The notes under the pieces were generated by a model, which saw only the letters and a program-made list of their open reading frames with translations, was not told where the DNA came from and ran no database searches. This document shows, one piece after another, positions 47,205-55,894 of a stretch of DNA of 64,000 nt. The DNA is from Jiangella asiatica (GTDB lineage Bacteria > Actinomycetota > Actinomycetes > Jiangellales > Jiangellaceae). The stretch lies in NCBI RefSeq assembly GCF_004349065.1, contig NZ_SMKZ01000021.1, forward strand, positions 52,827 to 116,826, read 5' to 3'. Position numbers and translations under genes: made by a program. The number at the start of each line of letters is the position of its first letter. The stretch's first letter is position 1.

Positions 47205-47765
47205 CTACCCGAGGAACACCCGCGGTGGTGGCTGCAGCCCGGTCGGGAAGTCGTACCCGCCCTCCCAGGGGAAGCGACCCTGGTGGTCGTCCCAGACGAC
47301 CTGGAGCACGGAGACCGGATCGTCAGCCGTACGGCGGTAGTACCGCTGGGCCGAGGTCAGCAACGGCGGGCCGCCGACGTCGTGGAAGGGGAAGAAGCGC
47401 ACGCGGTGGTGCCAGCCGTCGACCGGCAGCGGCCGGGCCGGCAGCATGCGCCCACCCCCGCGCACCCGCTCGCCCAGCGCGTTGAGCACGAGGCTGCCGG
47501 TCTCGTCGCCCAGGCCGAACACCACCAGCTCCGGATGCCCGAAGTCGTGGAGCCCGACGGTGTAGGCGTACGGCGGATCGCCACCGCGCGGCAGCCCGCA
47601 CGGACACCCCGGCGGGCCCCAGCACCCCTCGCCGTAGACCGACTCGACGGCCCAGCCGTGCCGGAGCACCGTCTCGCGCAGCCACGCATCCTCTTGGTCG
47701 AGCCGTTGCTGCACTTGGAGCGGGGTGACGGCGCGTGCCTCCGGCGGCGGCTCACAGGCGAACAT
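47205..47765 (-). CDS. DUF4262 domain-containing protein
   Basis: A 186-residue DUF4262 protein. It has the family's PYAYTVGLHDFGHPELVVFGLGDE core, WHHRVRFFPFHDV and a C-terminal VVWDDHQGRFPWEGGY. An insert CWGPPGCPCGLPRGG with three Cys residues interrupts the N-terminal half and could bind a metal or be structural; it is not usual for the family. ATG 47765 follows GGGAGGTT. Function unknown; the downstream direction is toward the LapA-like gene, convergent. Confidence 0.85.
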   Translation of the reverse strand: MFACEPPPEARAVTPLQVQQRLDQEDAWLRETVLRHGWAVESVYGEGCWGPPGCPCGLPRGGDPPYAYTVGLHDFGHPELVVFGLGDETGSLVLNALGERVRGGGRMLPARPLPVDGWHHRVRFFPFHDVGGPPLLTSAQRYYRRTADDPVSVLQVVWDDHQGRFPWEGGYDFPTGLQPPPRVFLG

Positions 47766-47858
47766 CGCAACCTCCCTACTGGAGTGAACAGATGTTCGAA
47801 CCATAGCCTCCCCCAATGACAACGTCCCTTGCTCAACGCCCTCTCGGCACTCGGGGGA

Positions 47859-47942
47859 CCTCGAAATGATCACGTTCAGCACGAAATCTCATGTCGCACC
47901 ATGCTTGTAGGCCTGGTGATGCACATGAAGTCCTCGTGATGG
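47859..47942 (+). repeat. 84-bp dispersed repeat, copy B
   Basis: Second copy of the element at 37731-37814, in the opposite orientation, in the 240-bp gap between the DUF4262 gene and the ABC permease. About 12 of 84 positions differ. It also contains AATGATCACGTTCAGCACG. Confidence 0.85.
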
Positions 47943-48006
47943 CCGGGAGCCTCATTTCGGCTGCGGAAGGCACGCGGCACGCGGCACGCCGCACGCACCA
48001 GGGCGT

Positions 48007-48723
48007 CTACTCCTCGCCGGCGAGGGAGAGAACGCGCAGGCGCTGGCCGGCGTACCAGGTGGCGCCGACGATGACGACCGCCAGCAGCACTCCGGCGACG
48101 GCGAGCCGGACGTCGGACGAGACGAGGTCGCGCTCCACGATGGTCTCGGCCAGCGACAGGGACCACTGCTGGATGCTGAGCGTGCGGGCTCCGGGCACGT
48201 ACCCGCCGACGAGGCCCTCCCAGATGAGCGCGTACGCCAGTCCGTACACGACGGCGTGCCGGGTGACGACGGCGAGGAGGACGAAGACCGCGCTGTAGGC
48301 CACGGACGCCACCAGGGCGGCCGCTCCGAACCCGACGGCCAGCCCGGCCTCGGTGCCGGACATGATCAGGCCGGCCACGAAGGTGGGGACGGCCGCGAAC
48401 AGCACCGTCGCCGCCACCGCGACGACCAGTTTGCTGAGGATGATGGTCGGCCGCGAGATCGGCTTGGACAGCACGTAGACGACGGAGCCGTCGTCGATCT
48501 CCGGGCCGATCACGCCGGTGCCGACGATCAGCCCGAACAGCGGGATCAGCGCGCCGAGCGCGACCGCGCCCAGGAAGTCGGCGGTCACCTGGTGGTCGAC
48601 GCCCACGGACAGGCGAAGCAGCACGGCCAGCGCCAGCAGCACCGCCGACATCACCAGCAGCAGCAAGGCCCGCCGGCCGCCGAGCAGCGCCCGGGCGGTC
48701 AGCTGGGCGACTGTCGTGTTCAT
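48007..48723 (-). CDS. ABC transporter permease
   Basis: A 238-residue ABC-2 type membrane protein with six helices; GPEIDDGSVVYVLSKPISRPTIILSKL is the conserved cytoplasmic loop of this class. It is the last gene of a leftward operon with two ATPase-permease pairs, 10 bp after the second ATPase. Exported substrate unknown; such dual pairs are found in peptide or antibiotic resistance and membrane-stress operons. Confidence 0.88.
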   Translation of the reverse strand: MNTTVAQLTARALLGGRRALLLLVMSAVLLALAVLLRLSVGVDHQVTADFLGAVALGALIPLFGLIVGTGVIGPEIDDGSVVYVLSKPISRPTIILSKLVVAVAATVLFAAVPTFVAGLIMSGTEAGLAVGFGAAALVASVAYSAVFVLLAVVTRHAVVYGLAYALIWEGLVGGYVPGARTLSIQQWSLSLAETIVERDLVSSDVRLAVAGVLLAVVIVGATWYAGQRLRVLSLAGEE

Positions 48724-48733
48724 CGCGAAACCC

Positions 48734-49672
48734 CTAACTCTTCACCAGGTAGGAGAAGACGCTCTCCAGGGACTCGTCGGAGGGCGAGACCTCGTAGAGC
48801 CGGATGCCCGCGCGCTGGGCCACCCGCGGCAGCAGCTCGGTGAACCGCAGGAACGCGACGGCCTCGACGCGCAGCACTCCGGCGTCCTCGTCCAGCTGCA
48901 CTCCGGCGGTGGAGCCGTCCGCGATCAGAGCGGAGGCCAGGGCGCGGTCGTCGGTGGAGCGGATGACGTACAGGTGCGGCCGGTCGGTCATGAGCCGGCG
49001 AATCTCGCGGTAGTCGCCGGACGCCGCGTGCCGCCCGGCCACCAGGACCTCGATCTGCTGAGCGAGCTGCTCGACCTCTTCCAGGATGTGTGAGCTGAAC
49101 AGCACGGTGCGCCCCTCGGCGCCCATCTGCCGCAGCAGATCCATGAGGTGCAGCCGCTGCCGCGGGTCCATGCCGTTGAACGGCTCGTCCAGGAGCAGCA
49201 CGGCCGGGTCGTGCACGAGCGCGGAGGCCATCTTGACCCGCTGCTTCATGCCCTTGGAGTATTCGCCGACCCGCCGGTGCTGGGCGTACTCCATCTCCAC
49301 CGTCGCCAACGCGCGCTTGGCCGCGGCGCCGGAGTCGGGCAGCCCGTGCAGTTCGGCGTTGGCCAGCACGAACTGCCAGCCGGTGAGGAAGTCGTAGGCC
49401 GCCTCGCGCTCCGGCACCAGCCCGATGGTGCGGTACACCTCGGGGTTCTTCCAGACGGCGGCGCCGTCGAGCGTGACGGACCCGGCCGATGGCGCCAGGA
49501 ACCCGCTGAGCATGCCGATCAGCGTGGACTTGCCGGCGCCGTTGGGGCCGAGCAGGCCGGTGATACCCGGTCCGATGGTCATCGTGACGTCGTTGACGGC
49601 GACGACGTTGCCGTACCACCGGGAGACGGCGTCGACCGACAGCACCGACGACCCGGCGAGCCCTGTGCTCAT
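48734..49672 (-). CDS. ABC transporter ATP-binding protein (second pair)
   Basis: A 312-residue ATPase: Walker A GPNGAGKST, signature YSKGMKQRVK, Walker B VLLLDEPFNGMDP and H-loop LFSSHILEE. The C-terminal ~80 residues form the extra domain typical of ABC-2 exporters. ATG 49672 overlaps the stop of the preceding permease. It pairs with the permease at 48007-48723. Confidence 0.92.
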   Translation of the reverse strand: MSTGLAGSSVLSVDAVSRWYGNVVAVNDVTMTIGPGITGLLGPNGAGKSTLIGMLSGFLAPSAGSVTLDGAAVWKNPEVYRTIGLVPEREAAYDFLTGWQFVLANAELHGLPDSGAAAKRALATVEMEYAQHRRVGEYSKGMKQRVKMASALVHDPAVLLLDEPFNGMDPRQRLHLMDLLRQMGAEGRTVLFSSHILEEVEQLAQQIEVLVAGRHAASGDYREIRRLMTDRPHLYVIRSTDDRALASALIADGSTAGVQLDEDAGVLRVEAVAFLRFTELLPRVAQRAGIRLYEVSPSDESLESVFSYLVKS

Positions 49673-50562
49673 GAGGAGACCTTCCGGTAGCGCAGGTTCA
49701 GCAGCGCCCAGCAGGCGCCGATCACCCCGAACGTCACCAGCACGTACCCGACGCCGCCGGCCGAACCCGGCGGCGGGGCGACCGCCGACGACGAGGCGTC
49801 CAGGACCCAGGTCTGGAAGCCGTCGACCAGCGTGATCGGTGAGAACAGCCCGAGCCAGCCGGCCAGCGTGGCGTCGTCCTCGACGTAGCGGATGATGCCC
49901 TGCAGTGAGCTGATGGCGGCGAAGCTCAGCGCGAAGACGGTGATGATGGCGGCGACGCCGAAGCCGCGGCGGGCGGTCAGTGACGCGATCACCAGCCCGA
50001 CGCCGGCGAACACGATGGCGAACGCCACCGCGCCGACCAGCGCCAGCGCGACGTCGGTGGTCTCGCGTCCGGCCGGGAACTCCGCCAGCAGCGCGCCGAT
50101 GTACATGATCAGCAGCGGCGCGGCGAGCAGCAGGAACATCGCCGTCGACAGCCCGGCGAACTTGGCCAGCACGTAGTCCGAGCGCTCCAGCGGCCGGGAG
50201 AAGTACAGCGGCACGGTCTTGAACCGCAGATCGCGCGAGACCGCCTGTGGCGCCTGCGCGGCCAGGAAGATGGTCAGGATGCCCTGGGCGACCACGGCGT
50301 AGCGCGAGTACGGCAGCGGCAGCTCCGTCAGCACACTGGACGTGGCGTTGGCGATGACCGCGATGATGAACGCGGGCAGGCACATGACGCCGAGCAGCAG
50401 CATCGGCAGCACCTTGGCGCGCGCCGAGCGGCCCAGGCCGAACGCGCCGCGCAGGCTGTGCACGTACAGTGCCCGGGCAACGGCGCCGCGGCCGAGCCTC
50501 GGCCCGTCGTACCCGCGGTAGCCGATGTCGTGGATGACACCGGCGGGCTGTTGCTGGCTCAC
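49669..50562 (-). CDS. ABC transporter permease (first pair)
   Basis: A 297-residue ABC-2-type permease. The N-terminus HDIGYRGYDGPRLGRGAVARALYVHSLRG (motif GYRGYDGPRLGR) is recurrent in actinobacterial permeases of this type. About six helices; RDLRFKTVPLYFSRPLERSDYVLAKF is the cytoplasmic loop. Overlaps the upstream ATPase stop by 4 bp and the downstream ATPase start by 4 bp. Confidence 0.88.
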   Translation of the reverse strand: MSQQQPAGVIHDIGYRGYDGPRLGRGAVARALYVHSLRGAFGLGRSARAKVLPMLLLGVMCLPAFIIAVIANATSSVLTELPLPYSRYAVVAQGILTIFLAAQAPQAVSRDLRFKTVPLYFSRPLERSDYVLAKFAGLSTAMFLLLAAPLLIMYIGALLAEFPAGRETTDVALALVGAVAFAIVFAGVGLVIASLTARRGFGVAAIITVFALSFAAISSLQGIIRYVEDDATLAGWLGLFSPITLVDGFQTWVLDASSSAVAPPPGSAGGVGYVLVTFGVIGACWALLNLRYRKVSS

Positions 50563-51464
50563 TGCGAGCCCCTCTCCCCGAAGACCTCGGCGATGTGGTG
50601 CCGCCGCTGCTCGAGCCGGATCAGCCCGACGCCGACCTGCGCGACAGTGTCGCGGACGATGTCGTACACGGACTCGTCCTCCAGCGGCACCACCATGAGA
50701 TGGCCGTCGCGCACGACGTCGAGCCCGGCGGCTTTCAGCTGGCCGGCGACGGTGTCCGGCTCGGCCGTCACCTCGACGGCAACGAACTGGCTGGTCCGCG
50801 TGAACTCCGACGTGGACGACGAGCGCAGCAGCCGGCCGGCGTCGATGACGACGACGTGGTCGGAGATGCGCTCGAGCTCACCGAGCAGGTGCGACGTGAC
50901 CAGGACGGTGATGCCGAAGTCGGTGTAGATGCGGCGGATCAGCGCCAGCATGTCGTCGCGGCCGACCGGGTCCAGCCCGTTGGTCGGCTCGTCGAGCAGC
51001 ACGATCTCCGGATCGTGCACGAGCGCCTGGGCCAGCTTAACCCGCTGCTTCATGCCCGTGGAGTAGCCACCGATGGGCCGGTACCGCTCCTCGTAGAGGC
51101 CGACGTGGCGCAGGGTGTCGGCGGTGCGCTCACGCGCGGCGTCGGCCGGCAGCCCGGACATCCGGGCCATGTGCACGACGAACTCGGTGGCGGAGACGTC
51201 GCCGGGCAGGCAGTCGTGCTCGGGCATGTAGCCGACCCGCTCGCGGATCTTCGGCCCGTCGGTGGTGACGTCGAGGCCGAGCATCCGCGCCTGCCCGGAC
51301 GTCGCCTCCGACAGCCCGAGCAGGATCTTGATCAGGGTGGACTTGCCCGCGCCGTTCGCGCCGACGAGCCCGACGACGCCCGGCTCGACGTCGATGGTGA
51401 GCCGATCGAGCGCGGTGACCGCCGGGAACCGCTTCGTCAGCTCCTCGGTCTGGATGACAGGCAC
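50559..51464 (-). CDS. ABC transporter ATP-binding protein (first pair)
   Basis: A 301-residue ATPase and first gene of the four-gene exporter operon: Walker A GANGAGKST, signature YSTGMKQRVK, Walker B IVLLDEPTNGLDP, H-loop VTSHLLGELE. The two ATPases share the S-T/K-GMKQRVK signature and probably arose by duplication. Just upstream is a perfect 8-bp inverted repeat (51509-51531) that may be the operator; no regulator gene is adjacent. Confidence 0.92.
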   Translation of the reverse strand: MPVIQTEELTKRFPAVTALDRLTIDVEPGVVGLVGANGAGKSTLIKILLGLSEATSGQARMLGLDVTTDGPKIRERVGYMPEHDCLPGDVSATEFVVHMARMSGLPADAARERTADTLRHVGLYEERYRPIGGYSTGMKQRVKLAQALVHDPEIVLLDEPTNGLDPVGRDDMLALIRRIYTDFGITVLVTSHLLGELERISDHVVVIDAGRLLRSSSTSEFTRTSQFVAVEVTAEPDTVAGQLKAAGLDVVRDGHLMVVPLEDESVYDIVRDTVAQVGVGLIRLEQRRHHIAEVFGERGSQ

Positions 51465-51508
51465 GGCACGACGCTACCGCCCGCGACCCGTCCAGCGCGT
51501 CGGGCGAC

Positions 51509-51531
51509 GGTACGACGTCGCGTGTCGTACC
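51509..51531. promoter_or_regulatory. Inverted repeat upstream of the ABC exporter operon
   Basis: GGTACGAC (51509-51516) and GTCGTACC (51524-51531) with a 7-bp centre, 45-67 bp before the first ATPase start. It fits a repressor site over the promoter. Confidence 0.55.
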
Positions 51532-51598
51532 CCAGCACGACCCTCCCCGATGCCGCCGCCACGGGTGACCCTGAGAGCCGTCTCAGGGTGTACCCGGG

Positions 51599-52975
51599 TC
51601 ACAGCCGATCGGCGACCTTGCGTGCGGCGATCTGCACCGGATCCCACACCGGGGAGAACGGCGGCGCGTAGGACAGGTCGGTCATCGCCAGCTCGGCCGC
51701 GGTCATCTCGTTCCACAGCGCCAGCGCGCACACGTCGATGCGCTTGGCCGACCCGTCGCGGCCGACGATCTGCACGCCGAGCAGCCGGCCGCCGGGCCGT
51801 TCCGCCACCACCTTGACGGTGATCGGCATCGCGCCCGGGAAGTAGCCGGAGCGGGTCGTGGACTCCGCGGTCACGGCGATGATGTCCAGGCCGGCCGCGC
51901 GGGCGTCGTCCTCGGTCAAGCCGGTCCGTGCCAGCTCGAGGTCGCACACCTTGGTCAGCGCCGTCCCCACCACGCCGGGGAACCGGGCCGATCCGCCACC
52001 GAGGTTGGTGCCGAGCACCCGGCCCTGCTTGTTCGCATGCGTCCCGAGCGGCACGTGGACCCAGTCGCGCCGCACACGGTCCCAGGCTTCCACGCAGTCG
52101 CCGGCCGCCCAGACGCCGTCGACGACGCGGTCGCCGTCGGCCACCCGCATACCGTCATCGACGCGCAGCCCGCGGGTCGCGCCCAACGGCAGACCGGCGG
52201 CCCTGGCGAGCTCGGTGGCCGGGCGGACCCCGGTGCCCAGGACGACGACGTCGGCGTCGAAGATGCCCGCGTCGGTGATCACCGCGCGCACGACGCCGTC
52301 TCCGTCGATCTCGAACTTCTCGACATCGGTTTCGGTGACGACGTCGATGCCCATGCCCTCCATCGCCTCGTGCACCTGCCGGCCGAGGTCGGGGTCGAGC
52401 GTCGTCATCGGCTCAGGTGACCTGTCGACGACGGTGACCGCGAGGCCCCGGCGGACCATCGCCTCGGCCATCTCCAGGCCGATGTAGCCGGCGCCGACGA
52501 CGACGGCCCGGCGCACGTCGCGGGCGAGGTACCGGATGACCGCGCCGCCGTCGTCGAGCGTCTGCACGCCGAACACCCCGGTCGCGTCGGCGCCGGGGAC
52601 GTCGGGCCGGATCGGCGCCGCGCCGGTGGCGAGCACCAGCTGGTCGAAGCCCAGCCGCTCGCGTCGTCCCGCCGCGTGGTCGACCACCTCCACCCACCCC
52701 GCGTCGAGGTCCAGCTCCACCGCTTCGGTCAGCAGCCGCAGGTCGATGCCGTTGGCCCGGTGCTCCTCGGGCGTGCGCGCCACCAGCTGGTGCGGGCCGG
52801 CGACGTCGCCGGCCACCCAGTACGGGATGCCGCAGGCGGAGTAGGACGTCCAGTGCCCGCGGTCGACGGCGACGACGTCCAGGCCGCGGCCCGTGCGCTC
52901 GGCCGTCCGCAGCGCCTGGGACGCCGCGCTCATGCCGGCGGCGTCCGCGCCGATCACCACCACCCGTTCAGCCAT
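51599..52975 (-). CDS. FAD-dependent CoA-disulfide-reductase-like oxidoreductase
   Basis: A 458-residue flavoprotein of the single-cysteine pyridine-nucleotide disulfide reductase group (CoA-disulfide reductase, NADH oxidase, Npx). It has FAD binding VVVIGADAAGMSAA, the redox motif TSYSACGIPYW with one Cys near residue 48, NAD(P) binding AVVVGAGYIGLEMAEAM, VWAAGDC for the second FAD contact, and a C-terminal dimerisation domain. Physiological substrate may be CoA disulfide or another low-molecular-weight disulfide. ATG 52975 overlaps the TrmH-type gene by 8 bp, so both are cotranscribed. Confidence 0.9.
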   Translation of the reverse strand: MAERVVVIGADAAGMSAASQALRTAERTGRGLDVVAVDRGHWTSYSACGIPYWVAGDVAGPHQLVARTPEEHRANGIDLRLLTEAVELDLDAGWVEVVDHAAGRRERLGFDQLVLATGAAPIRPDVPGADATGVFGVQTLDDGGAVIRYLARDVRRAVVVGAGYIGLEMAEAMVRRGLAVTVVDRSPEPMTTLDPDLGRQVHEAMEGMGIDVVTETDVEKFEIDGDGVVRAVITDAGIFDADVVVLGTGVRPATELARAAGLPLGATRGLRVDDGMRVADGDRVVDGVWAAGDCVEAWDRVRRDWVHVPLGTHANKQGRVLGTNLGGGSARFPGVVGTALTKVCDLELARTGLTEDDARAAGLDIIAVTAESTTRSGYFPGAMPITVKVVAERPGGRLLGVQIVGRDGSAKRIDVCALALWNEMTAAELAMTDLSYAPPFSPVWDPVQIAARKVADRL

Positions 52976-53600
52976 GTCCGGCTCCGACGGTGGCGTGCGT
53001 GCGCACCCAGGCGTGCATCGCGATGGCCGCGGCGGCGCCGGCATTGATGGACCGGGTCGAGCCGAACTGCGCGATCGACAGGACGGCGTCGACATGCTCC
53101 CGCGCGGCCTCGGACAGCCCGGGGCCCTCCTGCCCGAACAGCAGCACGCACGCCCGCGGCAGCGGATAGGTCTCCAGGGGTACCGCGCCGGGAAGGTTGT
53201 CGATGCCCAGTACCTGCAGCCCGTGCTCGCGGGCGAAGGCCGCCAGCGCGTCGAGGTCGGCGTGATGGCGCAGGTGCTGATAGCGGTCGGTGACCATGGC
53301 GCCGCGGCGGTTCCAGCGGCGCTTGCCCACGATGTGCACCTCGGCGGCGAGGAAGGCGTTCGCGGTGCGGACCACCGAGCCGATGTTGAAGTCGTGCTGC
53401 CAGTTCTCGACGGCGACGTGGAACGGGTGCCGGCGCCGGTCGAGGTCGGCGACGATGGCCTCGGTGGTCCAGTAGCGGTACCGGTCGACGACGTTGCGCC
53501 GGTCACCGCCGGCCAGCAGGTCGTGGTCGTACCGGGGGTCGTCCGGCCACGGCCCGTCCCACGGCCCGACCCCGGGCGGCACCTCCGCCTCGTCGCTCAC
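52968..53600 (-). CDS. TrmH/SpoU family RNA 2'-O-methyltransferase
   Basis: A 210-residue SPOUT methyltransferase that adds methyl to a ribose 2'-OH of tRNA or rRNA. The three SpoU motifs are present: ENWQHDFNIGSVVRTANAF, CVLLFGQEGPGLSE and IAQFGSTRSINAGAAAAIAM with the knot. No N-terminal L30e substrate-binding domain, so it resembles the short TrmL/TrmH types. The GTG at 53600 is assigned from homology to the start. It overlaps the flavoprotein gene by 8 bp; in mycobacteria a similar spoU gene lies near pyrE, as here. Confidence 0.9.
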   Translation of the reverse strand: MSDEAEVPPGVGPWDGPWPDDPRYDHDLLAGGDRRNVVDRYRYWTTEAIVADLDRRRHPFHVAVENWQHDFNIGSVVRTANAFLAAEVHIVGKRRWNRRGAMVTDRYQHLRHHADLDALAAFAREHGLQVLGIDNLPGAVPLETYPLPRACVLLFGQEGPGLSEAAREHVDAVLSIAQFGSTRSINAGAAAAIAMHAWVRTHATVGAGHG

Positions 53601-53771
53601 GGGACACACCGTAGTTCGTGCCCGGCTGGCCTGTCGGTGCCGCCCCGTACGGTGGCGGCCATGGAGACCACCCGGACGACCTGGCCGGGGCCGTTCACAC
53701 CACCGGCGGGGCGCGAGCACCTTCGAGAGGTACTGACGACGCCCCGTCGGTGGCGGTGCTTCGTGCCCGGG

Positions 53772-54527
53772 TCAGCCCTGCGCGGCGCGCAGCTTGTCCA
53801 GCGCGGCAGGGGCCAGCGCGTCCAGCTCGAACACGGCCGACTCCGGGTTGCCGGCCACGTAGACGCCGCGGTCGCCGTCGATCATGTAGATGATGCGCAT
53901 CGGCGTCTCCGGAACCCCGGGCATGACGGTCGTTGTCTCGATCGCGATCGCCTCATCGGCGTCGACGGCCGGGGCGTCGACGATCTCGGTGGTCAGCGTC
54001 ATGTCCACCGGCTGGCCCGCGGCCTCGCCGGAGATGGCGATCTCGGCGCACCGACCGTAGTAGTCCTCGACCGCGGCGACGTCGTCGGCGCTGGCGCCGG
54101 TGTAGACGGCGCTGACGAACACGTCGGTGCCGCTGATGGCACTGATGCCGGCGCTCTCGACGCCGTCGCGCTGCAGCGGGTCGTCGGCGTAGCCCTGGCA
54201 GTCGGCCGGCTCGTAGGTGATGCCCTCCAGCATGCCCGCCATGCTCGCGCCCATGTCGCTGACCATGGTGGCGTCGAACGGCATGATCTCGACGTCGGCC
54301 GGGAGATCCTCGGCGGCCAGCACGGCCGCGGACAGGTCGGTGCCGCCCTCGTCGGCCGCGGCATCGTCCTCGGCCGCGTCGTCGGTTGCGGTCTCCTCGG
54401 GGGTCTCCTCGCCGCCGGCGGACTCCTCGCTGGTGGTGGTCTCGTCGTCGGTGGACTCGTCGTCACCGCCGCAGGCAGTCAGGAAGAGGGTGGCGGCGAT
54501 GAGCGCAGAGATTCCAAGCTTTCGCAT
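53772..54527 (-). CDS. Hypothetical lipoprotein
   Basis: A 251-residue lipoprotein: lipobox LTAC (Cys19), a Thr/Glu/Asp-rich disordered linker (20-65), and a globular domain of about 180 residues with two Cys (ADCQGYADDP and YGRCAEIA) that likely form a disulfide. The layout resembles the PknH-sensor-like extracellular domains of actinobacterial lipoproteins, but I cannot confirm it. ATG 54527 is assigned from the signal peptide. It lies alone between the SpoU gene and pyrE. Confidence 0.75.
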   Translation of the reverse strand: MRKLGISALIAATLFLTACGGDDESTDDETTTSEESAGGEETPEETATDDAAEDDAAADEGGTDLSAAVLAAEDLPADVEIMPFDATMVSDMGASMAGMLEGITYEPADCQGYADDPLQRDGVESAGISAISGTDVFVSAVYTGASADDVAAVEDYYGRCAEIAISGEAAGQPVDMTLTTEIVDAPAVDADEAIAIETTTVMPGVPETPMRIIYMIDGDRGVYVAGNPESAVFELDALAPAALDKLRAAQG

Positions 54528-54641
54528 GATGGGTTCAGGTCCTCGATGTGACGTCGTCGAATGAACAACCCACGGCATGGGCAGTCGCGGGCCTTGTCAG
54601 CGCCATCTCGCGTGCCCTCGGCAATGGGTGACGGCGTCAAT

Positions 54642-55181
54642 CTACAGGCCGAGGTCCTCGCTCGTGTATGCGGCGCGATATTCGAATCCAGCCGCCTCGA
54701 TGCGCTCGCGTGAGCCGGTGCCGCGGTCGACGATGACGACGACGGCGGCCACCTGCGCGCCGGCCTCGCGCAGCGCCTCGACGGCCGTGAGCACGCTCCC
54801 ACCGGTGGTGGAGGTGTCCTCGACGGCAAGCACCCGGCGGCCGGTGACGTCCGGGCCTTCGATGCGCCGGCGCAGCCCGTGCTGCTTCTCGCCCTTGCGC
54901 ACCACGAAGCTGTCCAGGCGGTTGCCGCGCCGGGCCGCCGCGTGCAGCATCGCGGCCGCGACCGGGTCGGCGCCCAGGGTCAGCCCGCCGGCCGCGGCGA
55001 AGTCCAGCCCTTCGGCGAGGTCCAGCATGACGTCGCCGACCAGCGGTGCGGCGGCGCCGTCGAGCGTGATGCGGCGCAGGTCGACGTAGTAGTCGGCCTC
55101 CTGGCCCGACGACAGCACGACCCGGCCGTGCACGACGGCCTTCTCGACGATGTGGCGGCGCAGCTCATCCCAGGCACTCAC
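54642..55181 (-). CDS. pyrE: Orotate phosphoribosyltransferase PyrE
   Basis: Transfers phosphoribose from PRPP to orotate in pyrimidine synthesis. The 179-residue protein has LSSGQEADYYVDLRRITLDG, FVVRKGEKQHG for PRPP binding, and the PRPP loop VLAVEDTSTTGGSVL. GTG 55181 starts MSAWDELRR. It is divergent (30 bp) from the alpha/beta-hydrolase-like gene. Length matches the mycobacterial enzyme. Confidence 0.95.
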   Translation of the reverse strand: MSAWDELRRHIVEKAVVHGRVVLSSGQEADYYVDLRRITLDGAAAPLVGDVMLDLAEGLDFAAAGGLTLGADPVAAAMLHAAARRGNRLDSFVVRKGEKQHGLRRRIEGPDVTGRRVLAVEDTSTTGGSVLTAVEALREAGAQVAAVVVIVDRGTGSRERIEAAGFEYRAAYTSEDLGL

Positions 55182-55211
55182 GAGCCATCAGCGTACGGCA
55201 GGCTGTCGGGC

Positions 55212-55850
55212 GTGATGCCCGGCACCGTCGTCCTCGTACCCGGCCCGCTCGACCCGGACTCTGTCTGGGCGGACGTGGCCAGCCGGCTGCCGTATTCCGC
55301 GGTCGCACCGGACGGCGCCGCGGACCGGCCGCCGTACGCCGTCGGGTGGGTGGCTTCGCTGGCCGCGCCGCTGCACGCGTCGGCGCCGCGCGGGCCGCTC
55401 GTCGTCGTCGGGCACGGGACGGCCGGCCCGCTCCTGCCGGCGCTGGCCCGCACCCAGCGGGCCGCACGGCGCCACGTGGGCGGCTACGTGTTCGTCGACG
55501 CCACCCTGCCCCGACCCGGTGCGCCCAGCCAACTGGACCTGCTGCGCGCCGCCGACCCGGACACCGCCGACGCCGCGCACGCCGCGCTGCACGAGCCCGG
55601 CACCGCCACGTGGCCGCCGGCCGCGGCGCGTCCACGAGACCACGACTTCTGGACCGAGCGGCTGCCGCCGGCGCCGGACTGGCCGGACGCGCCGTGCGCC
55701 TATGTCAGCACGGGCGGCCTGGTGCCCGGCGTCGGCCCGGTGGACTTCTGGGCCCGCTCGGCGCGAGCCCGCGCCTGGCCGGTCAGCACCGTCGACGACG
55801 GCGACGACCTCGCGACGGCGCTCGCGGAGGTCATCGCGAATCTCCCATGA
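55212..55850 (+). CDS. Alpha/beta hydrolase fold protein lacking the nucleophile
   Basis: A 212-residue protein with alpha/beta-hydrolase layout: GTVVLVPGPLDPDSVWADVASRL, then the elbow position VVVGHGTAGPLLPALA, where the usual GHSxGG has Gly68-Thr69 (counting from ATG 55215) in place of Ser; then VFVDATLPRPG and a C-terminal DPD-like region. With no Ser, Cys or Asp at the nucleophile place it is probably not a hydrolase, but may bind a ligand. GTG 55212 or ATG 55215 starts it; the ribosome binding site is weak. Family assignment is from fold pattern only. Confidence 0.6.
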   Translation: MMPGTVVLVPGPLDPDSVWADVASRLPYSAVAPDGAADRPPYAVGWVASLAAPLHASAPRGPLVVVGHGTAGPLLPALARTQRAARRHVGGYVFVDATLPRPGAPSQLDLLRAADPDTADAAHAALHEPGTATWPPAAARPRDHDFWTERLPPAPDWPDAPCAYVSTGGLVPGVGPVDFWARSARARAWPVSTVDDGDDLATALAEVIANLP

Positions 55851-55894
55851 GCATCAACCGTTGGCGACGTCATAGCGTTGCCGACTGTTGATGA

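Noticed and set aside
53651..53771. Possible short plus-strand gene starting METTRTTWPGPF
   Set aside because: No family, no stop before it runs into the antisense of the lipoprotein gene, and no good ribosome binding site.
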